From Mycolicibacterium setense (GTDB lineage Bacteria > Actinomycetota > Actinomycetes > Mycobacteriales > Mycobacteriaceae): 64,000 nt of DNA. The stretch spans positions 310,001-374,000 of the forward strand of contig NZ_JTJW01000009.1 of assembly GCF_000805385.1 (NCBI RefSeq), given 5' to 3'. Each line of letters begins with the position of its first letter. The first letter of the stretch is position 1. Positions 32,251-40,572 of the stretch are shown one piece after another. The notes beneath the pieces are model-generated. The model saw nothing but the letters and a program-made list of their open reading frames with translations, was not told where the DNA came from and made no database searches. The position numbers were made by a program, and so were the translations under genes.

Positions 32251-33240
32251 CTATTCCGAGGTCTCGATGGTCAGGACAGTGTCGACGGGCCGGCGCGGCG
32301 TGGGCGGCGGTACATCGGTGATCGTCGGGGCGATGCCGATCCGTACGAGCAGTTGCGGGCAGGCATCGCGACCGATCAGGGAGGCGATGATGTCGCGGCT
32401 GGCGTGCAACTCGGTCACGTGACTCACCGGACAGGTGCTCAGACCCGAGAGCGTGCACTCCAGGAGCAGCGACGAGAGGGCCTCGCCCGCGTCGAGGGCG
32501 TCCGCACGGCTGTACCCGTCAGTGGAGAGCACGACGAGCGTGGCCGAATCGTCGCGAACCGTCGGCCGCCGATCGCTGTGTGTGGTGACCGGGAAAGTGC
32601 GCGCCACCGCGACCCGTTCACTTTCGGCAGCCGACACCAGCGAGCTCTGCGGGATGCCATCTTCGGTCGCGAACGGTGTTGTCCACCAAGCCAGCTCGGC
32701 GTGGTAACCGGAATCGTAGAGCCGCAGTGACTCGGTCAGCTCAGCCGCCTCGGCCACCGCTGAGCGCTGGTCCTCGGCCAGCACGTCCAGATGTGCCGGG
32801 CCGTCGTCCAGCCGCGCCCGCAACAACGTTTCGAAGGAATCCCAGTCCACGTACCGGCTCATCGGCAGGCGGTCGGTGCGCCGGGCCATGATCGCATCGG
32901 CGCGCCGGCGGTGGGCCTCGGTGACGAAGTCCATCGGCGAAAACTGAAGCGTCGCCAGATGATCCAGATCGTTCGGGTTGGGAAAGCGATCGACGGCGGT
33001 GGCCCACCCCGCCGCCGCCATGGCGACCCGCAGGTGGTCCAGCAGCACACCGCAGCTGATGACCGCTTCTCGCGAGGACCGGTCGGTCACGGTCACCACC
33101 CGATTGGGATCGAGATGCAGATGCAGGCAACCACCTCGGGCCACCAGCCGCCACGGCTGGGTGTTGTGCAGCGAAGGCGCACGCGATGCCAACTGCACCG
33201 CACGGGTGAGGGTCGCGGTATCCAACATCGTCTGAGGCAT
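32251..33240 (-). CDS. Acg-type nitroreductase-fold protein (Rv3131/Rv2032-like)
   Basis: The 329-residue product belongs to the Acg family of duplicated nitroreductase-fold proteins, several of which are DosR-induced in M. tuberculosis. Diagnostic segments are ASRAPSLHNTQPWRLVARGG at the start, SSREAVISCGVLLDHLRVAM, RRTDRLPM, YHAELAWWTTPFATEDGIPQ and CPVSHVTELHASRDIIAS. Family members bind flavin poorly and have been suggested to sequester FMN rather than reduce nitro compounds. It is the first gene of the operon leading to devR-devS and has a DosR box 33 bases upstream. Confidence 0.9.
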   Translation of the reverse strand: MPQTMLDTATLTRAVQLASRAPSLHNTQPWRLVARGGCLHLHLDPNRVVTVTDRSSREAVISCGVLLDHLRVAMAAAGWATAVDRFPNPNDLDHLATLQFSPMDFVTEAHRRRADAIMARRTDRLPMSRYVDWDSFETLLRARLDDGPAHLDVLAEDQRSAVAEAAELTESLRLYDSGYHAELAWWTTPFATEDGIPQSSLVSAAESERVAVARTFPVTTHSDRRPTVRDDSATLVVLSTDGYSRADALDAGEALSSLLLECTLSGLSTCPVSHVTELHASRDIIASLIGRDACPQLLVRIGIAPTITDVPPPTPRRPVDTVLTIETSE

Positions 33241-33272
33241 GCCTCAAGCCTCGTCGCGCCCGAGCCCGCCGG

Positions 33273-33292
33273 TTAGGGTCTTTGGTCCTCAA
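33273..33292 (-). promoter_or_regulatory. DosR (DevR) box
   Basis: Read on the minus strand, the 20-mer TTGAGGACCAAAGACCCTAA matches the DosR consensus TTSGGGACTWWAGTCCCSAA at 16 of 20 positions, and the opposite strand also matches at 16. It lies 33 bases before the nitroreductase start. It predicts that the nitroreductase-USP-devR-devS operon is auto-induced by hypoxia or NO. Confidence 0.8.
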
Positions 33293-33333
33293 ACCGACGC
33301 GATGTGCGTCTCATCCCCGGCTCGATCGCCGTG

Positions 33334-34218
33334 TCATGCCCCGTTGTTCGGACCACCGGAATTCGCTCCGGGGATGTCGGTGATCGGGAAGTTCGGCATC
33401 GGCGGAGGTGAGGGTGTCGCGGGCAGCGCCGGGATCTCCTCCGGCGGAATGTCCTTGAGCGCCTCGGCCGGCGGCACCGGCGGGCCGTTCTCCCTGCTGC
33501 CGTAACTGGTGCCCGGTTCGCACTCACCGAGCATGTGGCTGACAGTCACGAGGTGGTAGCCGTTGGCCTTGAGCACCGGGATGAACTGCTGCACCAGGTC
33601 CACGGTGGACGAGTAGGTGTCGTGAAACAGCACCACATTGTTGGGCCTGATCTGCGTCATCAGCATGTAGCGGGTCGCACCGATGTTGGCGTCGTTGGCC
33701 CAGTCGAACGGGATCACGTCCCAGTTGATGTCGGCCAGACCCTGCTTGCGTGCCTCGGCCAGGACCTGGTCGTTGATCAGCCCGCCTGCCGTGCGCACCA
33801 GCTTCGGTCGCGTGCCCGTCGCGGCCTCGATGGCGTCACTGGCCTTGCTGAACTGCGCCGGAATCTCCTCGGGCGGGATGGTGGTCATGTTGGGGTGTTC
33901 CCAAGTGTGGCTGCCCAGTTCCATCCCGGCCTCGACCACGCGCTTGGCGCCTTCGGGATTGGCGGCGACCTTGTTGCCGATCTGGAAGAACGTGGCCTTG
34001 GCGTCGTTGTCCTTGAGGATCTGCAGCAGCCGGTCGGTGTACGGCCCTGGCCCGTCGTCAAAGGTCAGGGCGATGCACTTCTCCGTGGCACAGTCCACGT
34101 GATCGGGATCGTCGCGCCGGATGTGCCCGGTGAGCACCCCGACCACCAGGACCACCACGGCGGCAGTCACGCCGACTACGGTCCACCGCCACGCCTGACT
34201 CTTGGGTAGCCTCGCCAC
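33334..34218 (-). CDS. Polysaccharide deacetylase (NodB domain, Rv1096-like)
   Basis: The 294-residue protein has an N-terminal membrane anchor (about residues 13-30) and a NodB catalytic domain on the outside. LTFDDGPGPYTDRLL carries the base Asp and metal Asp, GSHTWEHPNMTT the two metal His residues, RTAGGLINDQV and DWANDANI further pocket residues, and VVLFHDTYSS the late catalytic His. The Pro-rich tail of about 50 residues is low-complexity. Rv1096 is described as a peptidoglycan N-acetylglucosamine deacetylase, so a cell-wall role is likely. The start is GTG 34218, preceded by a strong terminator that separates it from phoH2. Confidence 0.9.
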   Translation of the reverse strand: MARLPKSQAWRWTVVGVTAAVVVLVVGVLTGHIRRDDPDHVDCATEKCIALTFDDGPGPYTDRLLQILKDNDAKATFFQIGNKVAANPEGAKRVVEAGMELGSHTWEHPNMTTIPPEEIPAQFSKASDAIEAATGTRPKLVRTAGGLINDQVLAEARKQGLADINWDVIPFDWANDANIGATRYMLMTQIRPNNVVLFHDTYSSTVDLVQQFIPVLKANGYHLVTVSHMLGECEPGTSYGSRENGPPVPPAEALKDIPPEEIPALPATPSPPPMPNFPITDIPGANSGGPNNGA

Positions 34219-34239
34219 TCCGGCAGCCTACCGGCCTGC

Positions 34240-34288
34240 GATTTGTGTGCGTTTACCGGCGGTGATCGCCGGTAAACGCACACAAATC
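34240..34288. terminator. Perfect 22-bp hairpin downstream of phoH2
   Basis: GATTTGTGTGCGTTTACCGG and its exact complement form arms of 22 bases around GTGAT. It begins three bases after the phoH2 stop codon and lies between two genes of the same strand, so it is probably the phoH2 terminator. There is no long T-tract. Confidence 0.75.
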
Positions 34289-34290
34289 AC

Positions 34291-35604
34291 TCAGGGCAGC
34301 GCGCCCGGACTGAACTCCTCCAGCATTTCGGTGACCAGTGCGGCGATCGGCGAGCGTTCGCTGCGCTGCAGCGTGATGTGGGCGAACAAGGGGTGACCCT
34401 TGAGCTTCTCGATCACCGCTGCGACGCCGTCGTGACGGCCCACCCGCAGGTTGTCCCGCTGGGCCACGTCGTGGGTGAGCACCACCCGCGAGCCCGCACC
34501 CAGCCGCGACAGCACCGTCAGCAGCACATTGCGTTCCAGGGACTGTGCTTCGTCGACGATCACGAACGAATCGTGCAGCGACCTGCCCCGAATGTGGGTC
34601 AGCGGAAGCACTTCCAGCATGCCGCGGGACAGCACCTCGTCGAGGACCGCAGAGCTGGCCAACCCTTCGAGCGTGTCGAAGACAGCCTGGGCCCACGGAC
34701 CCATCTTCTCGCTCTCGCTGCCCGGCAGGTAGCCGAGATCCTGTCCACCGACCGCGTACAGCGGACGGAAGACCACCACCTTGCGCTGGGTTCGGCGTTC
34801 CAGCACCGCTTCGAGGCCCGCGCACAATGCCAGCGCCGATTTGCCGGTGCCGGCCTTGCCACCGAGGGACACGATGCCGACGGATTCGTCGAGCAGCAGA
34901 TCGAGGGCGACGCGTTGTTCGGCTGACCTTCCCCGGAGGCCGAACACTTCGCGATCCCCGCGTACCAACTGCACCCGCTTCTCGGCATTGACTCGGCCGA
35001 GCGCCGACGAACTACCACTGAGCAACCGAATTCCGGTGTGGCAGGGCAGATCCCGGGCCTCGGCCAGATCGATCTCGCCATCGGCGAACAGGGTGTCGAC
35101 ATCTTCTGTCGCCACGTCGAATTCGGTCATGCCGGTCCAGCCCGACACGACGACATCCTGCGCGTGGTATTCGTCGGCCGCCATGCCGACCGCGCCGGCT
35201 TTGACGCGGAGCGGGATGTCCTTGCTCACCAGCGTGACTTGCTTACCCTCCGCCGCGAGATTGGCCGCGCACGCGAGGATCCGGGTGTCGTTGGTGTCGG
35301 TGCGGAAGCCCGTGGGCAACACCGACGGGTCGATGTGATTCAACTCGACCTGCAACGTACCGCCTTCTGTGCCAACAGGAATCGGCTGATCCAGCCGTCC
35401 ATGCTCAAGGCGCAGATCATCGAACATCCGTAGCGCCTGCCGGGCGAACCAACCCAGCTCGTGGTGGTGCCGTTTGGCTTCCAGCTCGCTGATCACGACC
35501 AGCGGGACCACCACTTCATGCTCGGCGAACCGGTTGCATGCCCATGGATCGGACAGCAACACGGACGTGTCGAGCACATAGGTACGGACAGGAGTATCAG
35601 TCAC
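34291..35604 (-). CDS. phoH2: PhoH2: PIN-domain RNase fused to PhoH helicase
   Basis: The 437-residue protein combines an N-terminal PIN nuclease (about residues 8-145) with a C-terminal PhoH ATPase. PIN acidic residues are seen in TYVLDTSVLLSDP, VISELEAKRHHH and TNDTRILACAANL. The ATPase has Walker A GGKAGTGKSALAL and Walker B SFVIVDEAQSLERN. Mycobacterial PhoH2 (Rv1095) unwinds and cleaves RNA and is described as a toxin-antitoxin-type system with a short upstream PhoAT protein. The GTG start at 35604 overlaps the stop of a 44-codon frame that fits that role. Confidence 0.94.
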   Translation of the reverse strand: MTDTPVRTYVLDTSVLLSDPWACNRFAEHEVVVPLVVISELEAKRHHHELGWFARQALRMFDDLRLEHGRLDQPIPVGTEGGTLQVELNHIDPSVLPTGFRTDTNDTRILACAANLAAEGKQVTLVSKDIPLRVKAGAVGMAADEYHAQDVVVSGWTGMTEFDVATEDVDTLFADGEIDLAEARDLPCHTGIRLLSGSSSALGRVNAEKRVQLVRGDREVFGLRGRSAEQRVALDLLLDESVGIVSLGGKAGTGKSALALCAGLEAVLERRTQRKVVVFRPLYAVGGQDLGYLPGSESEKMGPWAQAVFDTLEGLASSAVLDEVLSRGMLEVLPLTHIRGRSLHDSFVIVDEAQSLERNVLLTVLSRLGAGSRVVLTHDVAQRDNLRVGRHDGVAAVIEKLKGHPLFAHITLQRSERSPIAALVTEMLEEFSPGALP

Positions 35605-35735
35605 GTGGCGCTCCTAGAACCCGCGCGGCCCCACACGAGTTGCTCGGTGGACACTGCGGCACCAGGACCGGAGCCGGTCCTCTCGTGATCAAACCGATCG
35701 GTACCGTCCGGACAGCAGAGCATGTCGCTAGCCAT
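35601..35735 (-). CDS. Candidate PhoAT small protein overlapping phoH2
   Basis: A 44-residue frame from ATG 35735 reads MASDMLCCPDGTDRFDHERT and ends GRAGSRSAT. Its TGA overlaps the phoH2 GTG as GTGA, which would couple translation. In mycobacteria PhoH2 is described as being preceded by a short overlapping gene, phoAT, acting as antitoxin. Position and overlap fit that description, but I cannot compare the sequence. The true start may lie further upstream since the frame stays open there. Confidence 0.45.
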   Translation of the reverse strand: MASDMLCCPDGTDRFDHERTGSGPGAAVSTEQLVWGRAGSRSAT

Positions 35736-35804
35736 CGGATTCGACGCTACTCCCGCCTCGGCGGGGTTGCTGGCTGGCGCGCCGCGTGAATGACGCCCGC
35801 CGCG

Positions 35805-36632
35805 TTACGTGTTGATGAACTCCTGGAGCGCGGGTTCGTCGGCCAGGCCCCAGGCGGTGATCCGGTCGGAGATGACCTGCGCCAAAGCGGCCTTGTCGAA
35901 GATCCCGGACTCGGCCACCAGCGCGACCTTGTCCTGGTAGGCGTCGATGTCCGCGCCGATCACGTCGAGTTCGCGGGCCCGGGCGGCGATGGCCTCGATG
36001 GTCTCGTCGCGGTGGGTGCCCAGCACGTGCGACACCAGGTTGGCGAAGAAGAGTTCGTGGCGTTCCTCGTCGCGGGCGATGCGGTCGATCAACGCGGCCA
36101 GGACCGGCTCGGTGAGCTGTGCCCGCAGGTTACGGCTGAACACGGCATGCGCGCGCTCGAAGAACGCCATGAACACCAGCGTCTCGATCTGGCTGTAGCG
36201 GTCGGCGCGGTAGCCCTTCATGACGTGCTCGACCCGGACGTCCTCGTTCGCCGTCGGATCGATCTCGCGGGTGACGACGAGGTAGTTGCGCAGGGCGACG
36301 GCGTGCAGGTGTTCCTCGGCCGTCCAGCGGCCCAGGAAGCGGCCCCACTTCTCCTCGAGGATGAAGTGCTCGACGAGCTCGCGGTGGTAGCCGGACAGAT
36401 TGTCCTTGGTGATCAGCAGGATCTCCAAGGCGTCGGTGACGTTCTTGGGCAACGTCACCTGAGACGGATCCCAGTCCTGGCCACCGAGGAAAGCGAAGTT
36501 CTCACCCTGGTCGAACGGCACGTAATCGTGTGCGTACCAGAGATCCTCGGTGTCCAGGTGGCGACGCAGCTCTGCTTCGACAACCGGCTCGAGCTCAAGG
36601 GTCAGCGCGTTAGCGACAGGTTTCTGTGCCAT
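35805..36632 (-). CDS. desA2: Acyl-[acyl-carrier-protein] desaturase-like DesA2
   Basis: DesA2 is a soluble di-iron enzyme of the stearoyl-ACP desaturase type, needed for mycolic acid desaturation and envelope integrity. The 275-residue product has the iron-ligand helices: EE near FILEEKWGRF, the Glu-x-x-His of WTAEEHLHAVAL and the second Glu-x-x-His of RDEERHELFF, with ERAHAVF between. Length matches Rv1094. A 17-base palindrome starts 9 bases upstream of the start codon and probably binds a repressor. Confidence 0.95.
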   Translation of the reverse strand: MAQKPVANALTLELEPVVEAELRRHLDTEDLWYAHDYVPFDQGENFAFLGGQDWDPSQVTLPKNVTDALEILLITKDNLSGYHRELVEHFILEEKWGRFLGRWTAEEHLHAVALRNYLVVTREIDPTANEDVRVEHVMKGYRADRYSQIETLVFMAFFERAHAVFSRNLRAQLTEPVLAALIDRIARDEERHELFFANLVSHVLGTHRDETIEAIAARARELDVIGADIDAYQDKVALVAESGIFDKAALAQVISDRITAWGLADEPALQEFINT

Positions 36633-36640
36633 GAGGTAAC

Positions 36641-36657
36641 TGTAACCCGGGTTTACA
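36641..36657. promoter_or_regulatory. Candidate desaturase-regulator (MadR-type) operator of desA2
   Basis: TGTAACCCGGGTTTACA is an almost perfect palindrome (TGTAA/TTACA with CCCGGG at the centre), located 9 bases before the desA2 start. desA1 and desA2 are known to be controlled by the TetR-type regulator MadR. The position fits such a site, but I cannot confirm its motif from memory. Confidence 0.5.
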
Positions 36658-36708
36658 TGTTCTTGAAAGTCGGGCCGCTGTGTGTCGCGGCCCGGCTCAC
36701 ACGGACGG

Positions 36709-38172
36709 TCAGAGGGTCAGGCCGGGGTACAGCGGGTTGGCATCGAGCAACTCGGCCGAGGCGGCGTGCACACGATCGGCGGTGCCGTCGGCGAGCTTGT
36801 ATTTGGCCTTCGAAGATCCCTCGGGCTGCGTGTTGGACAGCACCTCGACGATCAGCTCGGCAACGCGGTCGAAGTCGTCGGCGCCGAATCCGCGGCTCGT
36901 CAGCGCCGGGGTGCCCAGCCGGATGCCGCTGGTGTACCAGGCGCCGTTGGGGTCGGCCGGGATCGAGTTGCGATTGGTGACGACGCCGGCATCGAGCAGC
37001 GCGGACTCGGCCTGCCGGCCGGTCAGTCCGAACGAGCGCACATCCAGCAGCACGATGTGGTTGTCGGTGCCACCGGTGACCAGTCCCGCATCACGTTTGA
37101 CGAATCCGTCGGCCAGCGCCTGGGCGTTGTCCGCGACCTGCTGGGCGTAGGCCTGGAACGCCGGCTGGCGCGCCTCGGCCAGGGCGACGGCCTTGGCGGC
37201 CATGACGTGGCTCAGCGGCCCGCCCAGCACCATCGGGCAGCCCTTGTCGACGGCAGGCGCGAACTCCTCGGTGGCCAGCACCATGCCGCCGCGCGGACCG
37301 CGCAGCGACTTGTGGGTGGTGGTCGTGGTGACGTGGGCGTGCGGCACCGGGTTCTCGTCACCCGTGAACACCTTGCCCGCCACCAGGCCGGCGAAGTGCG
37401 CCATGTCGACCATGAGGGTGGCCCCCACCTCGTCGGCGATCTCACGCATCTTGGCGAAGTTCACCCGACGCGGGTAAGCCGAGTAACCGGCGACCAGGAT
37501 CAACGGCTTGAATTCGCGAGCTGCGGCGGCGACGGCGTCGTAGTCGAGGAACCCCGTCTCCGGGTTGGTGCCGTAGCTGCGCTGGTGGAACATCTTGCCG
37601 GAGATGTTGGGCCGGAAGCCGTGGGTCAGGTGCCCGCCGGCATCGAGCGACATGCCCAGCAGTCGTTGGTTGCCCAGCTTGTTGCGCAGCGTCTCCCAAT
37701 CGGCCTCGGACAGGTCGTTGACGTGTTTTGCGCCGAAGTTGGCGAGCTCGGGCGCCTCGACCCGGGTGGCCAGGATCGCCCAGAAGGCAACCAGATTGGC
37801 ATCGATACCCGAATGCGGCTGTACGTAGGCGTAGGGGGCGTCGAACAGTTCGCGGGCATGCTCGGCGGCGAGGGCCTCGACGGTGTCGACGTTCTGGCAG
37901 CCTGCATAGAAGCGGTGCCCGACGGTGCCCTCGGCGTACTTGTCGGAGAACCAGGTGCCCATGGTGAGCAGTACCGCCGGAGAGGCGTAGTTCTCGCTGG
38001 CGATCAGCTTGAGCGAATCGCGTTGATCGGCAAGCTCTTTGCGGGTGGCTGCCGCGACCCGGGGCTCGACGGATTCGATGACCTGCAGTGCGGCCCGATA
38101 GGCGGCGCTTGAGGTGTCGGCGTAATCAGCGCCGGAAGCCGCGGGCAAGGTGGATGACGAGTCTGCTGCCAT
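36709..38172 (-). CDS. glyA: Serine hydroxymethyltransferase, long form
   Basis: SHMT is the PLP enzyme that interconverts serine and glycine with tetrahydrofolate. The signature TTTTHKSLRGPRGG with PLP lysine K288 is present, as are LIASENYASPAV, KYAEGTVGHRFYAGC and VQPHSGIDANL. The 487-residue product is longer than the roughly 426-residue M. tuberculosis GlyA1. It has an extended N terminus and an insertion after the HSG motif (about residues 129-158: AILATRVEAPELANFGAKHV onward). It sits in the same slot between coaA and desA2. The ATG at 38172 is preceded by a small membrane-protein gene 10 bases upstream. Confidence 0.93.
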   Translation of the reverse strand: MAADSSSTLPAASGADYADTSSAAYRAALQVIESVEPRVAAATRKELADQRDSLKLIASENYASPAVLLTMGTWFSDKYAEGTVGHRFYAGCQNVDTVEALAAEHARELFDAPYAYVQPHSGIDANLVAFWAILATRVEAPELANFGAKHVNDLSEADWETLRNKLGNQRLLGMSLDAGGHLTHGFRPNISGKMFHQRSYGTNPETGFLDYDAVAAAAREFKPLILVAGYSAYPRRVNFAKMREIADEVGATLMVDMAHFAGLVAGKVFTGDENPVPHAHVTTTTTHKSLRGPRGGMVLATEEFAPAVDKGCPMVLGGPLSHVMAAKAVALAEARQPAFQAYAQQVADNAQALADGFVKRDAGLVTGGTDNHIVLLDVRSFGLTGRQAESALLDAGVVTNRNSIPADPNGAWYTSGIRLGTPALTSRGFGADDFDRVAELIVEVLSNTQPEGSSKAKYKLADGTADRVHAASAELLDANPLYPGLTL

Positions 38173-38182
38173 GCGTTTTAGC

Positions 38183-38692
38183 CTAGTCGGAGCGGTTGTG
38201 GCCGTTGATCGGGCCCGGGCCGGGATAACCGGGATAGGGGTACGGCGGTTGTGCCGGCTGCGCGAGCGCGAGGCCACGGGTGAGCTTGGACATCAGCACG
38301 AACCATGCGACGGGCCCGGCAAAAACGCAGGCCCACCAGAGCAGCAGGCTCACGGTTTCCGACCACGGCGGCTCGCCGAGCAGTTTCATCAGGATCGATG
38401 GGAAGGTGCCGCTGTCTCCACCGTCGGCACAGAACAGGCCGAAGCCGAACATCGACGACCAGACGATGATCTGGGCCCAGGCCTGCCCGGAGGTGAGTTC
38501 CCGGCCCGGCTGCTTACGCATCATCCTGCTCGTCGCGACGAGGCAAAGCGCAAGCACAGGCGATGCGAGGACACCGAACACCACCATCCAGCCGAGCTGC
38601 GCAAAGAGTCCCCGACCGATCACCATCCACACTAGTAAGAGCATGTTGAGCGGCATGGCCAGCGCAGGGATGGACGACCGCAGCTCAGACAC
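38183..38692 (-). CDS. Four-helix membrane protein, function unknown
   Basis: The 169-residue product has four membrane segments (MPLNMLLLVWMVIG, LGWMVVFGVLASPVLALCLVA, WAQIIVWSSMFGFGLF, LLLWWACVFAGPVAWFVLM) and a short cytoplasmic tail rich in Pro, Tyr and Gly (YPYPGYPGPGP). The pattern of helices then a PYPGYPG tail is common among mycobacterial membrane proteins, but I recognise no family. It ends 10 bases before glyA on the same strand, so the two may be co-transcribed. Confidence 0.65.
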   Translation of the reverse strand: MSELRSSIPALAMPLNMLLLVWMVIGRGLFAQLGWMVVFGVLASPVLALCLVATSRMMRKQPGRELTSGQAWAQIIVWSSMFGFGLFCADGGDSGTFPSILMKLLGEPPWSETVSLLLWWACVFAGPVAWFVLMSKLTRGLALAQPAQPPYPYPGYPGPGPINGHNRSD

Positions 38693-38735
38693 CCTGCGAG
38701 CCTAAGCCCGCAATGCCGAGGGGATCAGCGGCTCA

Positions 38736-39059
38736 TCAATCGGCAGTGTGGTTCCAAGCGCCGCCGGCCTTGCCATTGGCATAGCCGCCGCCCGGCCATC
38801 CCTTGCTCCAGTCGTGACCGGCCCAGGCACCTCCGGGCCAGCCCTTGCTCCAGTCATGACCGGCCCACGCGCCGCCGGGCCAGGGACTCACCAGGCCAGG
38901 CGTGGGCGGTTCCACTTCCTCGCCATTCAAAATCACGACGGGATCAGCATTGGCCACCACCGCGGGTCCGACGAAGCCGGCCAGCCCCATCGAGCCTGCC
39001 GCTATGACCACACCGGCCATGCGCTTGATCCGGCTCGATGCCGTGCTTGTTGCAGACAT
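38736..39059 (-). CDS. Secreted Trp/Gly-rich repeat protein
   Basis: The 107-residue precursor has a Sec signal peptide (basic RIKR, hydrophobic MAGVVIAAGSMGLAGFVGP, cleavage likely after ANA). The mature part contains tandem 14-residue repeats built on PGGAWAGHDWSKGW (two full copies and a partial third, PGGGYANGKAGGAW). The DNA repeat unit is 42 bases (visible at about 38790-38880), so recent duplication is likely. Such His/Trp/Gly repeats suggest a cell-wall-binding or structural peptide. No family is recognised. The start ATG at 39059 is preferred because the upstream extension disrupts the signal peptide. Confidence 0.7.
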   Translation of the reverse strand: MSATSTASSRIKRMAGVVIAAGSMGLAGFVGPAVVANADPVVILNGEEVEPPTPGLVSPWPGGAWAGHDWSKGWPGGAWAGHDWSKGWPGGGYANGKAGGAWNHTAD

Positions 39060-39306
39060 GTCGACTCCCTTGCTGCCGCCCGGTTCTGTCGCACATTGCT
39101 CAGCAAACACACTACTCCGCGGCAACGAGGCCGATCAAGCTGTCGAGCGATCAGAGCCACGCCACGCCGCAACACGGATCAAGGTCAGTATTTGCACTTT
39201 CAACAGTACTTTCCAGCAACGGATCGACCACCCGCCCAAAACTCGACCGGCGCGAGCCGACGAACGCCGGAGAACTCGTCAGCAAATCCCTGATGCGAAG
39301 AGACGG

Positions 39307-40542
39307 CTACAGGGTCGACGGAATCAGCGGCTCATCGAGCAGCCGGCCGAAACGCTGCGTCAGCGACACGCCATCGGGCCGGTCGTCCAGCCATGCCCGC
39401 AACAGCCGGTAGCCCTCGATGTAGGTGCTGGTGTAGGCCCGCCACAACGGCGAGGACAGGAACCGCAGGGACTGCCGCGCCCGGGTGTCGTCGACCAGCA
39501 GCCATCGCTTGAGGAATTCGGCCACCTCGTCGACATCGCGGTGCTCGTCGTGCAGCATCAGCGCAGCGTCCTGACGCACGTCGGCCAGCCCGGCGACGGC
39601 CTCCGAGATGGCCTCGGCGCGCTCCCCGTCGAACCGCAGCCCCAGGTCGGCATAGATGTCGGCCGCCCATGTCCCCCAGCCCGGTCCGACGATGGCGTGC
39701 AACGCCAGGTCGGCCAGGCCCTCGGCCATCAGGCATTGCGGGGTGTTGACGAGGAAGATCGTCTGTTCCAGCTCGCCGTCGCGGGCCACCAGGCCGGCCT
39801 CTTTGCGGCAGTGCTCGGTGTGATGGCCGGGGTAGGACTCGTGGGCCACCAGCCGGGGCAGGTTGGCCATCTGTTGTTTCAGGTCGGCGTTGACCGCGAC
39901 GGTGGACTTGTAATCGCCCAGGTAGTAGTTGAATCCCGACCACGGCTTGTCGGTGACCACCTCATAGGTGATGGTCTCGGTCTCCGGCAGCGGGTACACC
40001 GCCCGTACCTTGTCGCGCAGGGCCGAGGAGAACGCATGGATGCACTCCTCGAGCCGTGCCGGTGGGATCTCGTCTCCGCTGCGGTGGGCCTGAATCCGTT
40101 CGGCCAGTGGGCCGGTACCGCCGAGTGCGTCGTCCAGCTTGGCGTGGGCCTGGCGGTAGCGCTCGGGATCGCCCTTGGCGATCCGCACGTCGAAATAGGC
40201 CTGCACCTCGTCGACGAAGCCGACCTGCTCGCCGGCGAACTTCCGGCCCGCGCAGCTGAGCGCGCGCAGGTGCGCGGCGATGTACTCGGCGCGGTCGTGT
40301 TCGAGATCACCGGGGATCTGCGTCAGTAACCGGTCGGCCTGGCGGGCCAGATCGGCGGGGTCGGGTGCGGGCTCGTTCTCCACCACGCGACGCAGCTGGG
40401 GGTCACCGGTGAACGAATCGACGTAGCCGTCCTCGACGCGGTCGAAGCGCAGGCCGACAAGCAGATACTCGCGAATGAGGGTGGCCGAATCCGTCACCGC
40501 GCCGGTTCCGGAGCCCGTCGTTTTCTCGATCCCGTTAGCCAT
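39307..40542 (-). CDS. DUF885 family metallopeptidase-like protein
   Basis: The 411-residue product belongs to DUF885, a group of mostly bacterial zinc-peptidase-like proteins. The signature LVAHESYPGHHTEHCRKEAG (His-Glu-x-x-x-x-His) is present at about residue 226, followed by ECMAEGLADLA-like NTPQCLMAEGLADLALHAI and QDAALMLHDEHRD. DUF885 members with HExYPGHH motifs are predicted metallopeptidases. No signal peptide is evident, so it is likely cytosolic. The ATG at 40542 lies 30 bases from the divergent coaA start. The longer open frame that reads antisense to coaA is a shadow. Confidence 0.85.
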   Translation of the reverse strand: MANGIEKTTGSGTGAVTDSATLIREYLLVGLRFDRVEDGYVDSFTGDPQLRRVVENEPAPDPADLARQADRLLTQIPGDLEHDRAEYIAAHLRALSCAGRKFAGEQVGFVDEVQAYFDVRIAKGDPERYRQAHAKLDDALGGTGPLAERIQAHRSGDEIPPARLEECIHAFSSALRDKVRAVYPLPETETITYEVVTDKPWSGFNYYLGDYKSTVAVNADLKQQMANLPRLVAHESYPGHHTEHCRKEAGLVARDGELEQTIFLVNTPQCLMAEGLADLALHAIVGPGWGTWAADIYADLGLRFDGERAEAISEAVAGLADVRQDAALMLHDEHRDVDEVAEFLKRWLLVDDTRARQSLRFLSSPLWRAYTSTYIEGYRLLRAWLDDRPDGVSLTQRFGRLLDEPLIPSTL

Positions 40543-40572
40543 GCCCACAACCGTAGATGCAAGACTGACCGA

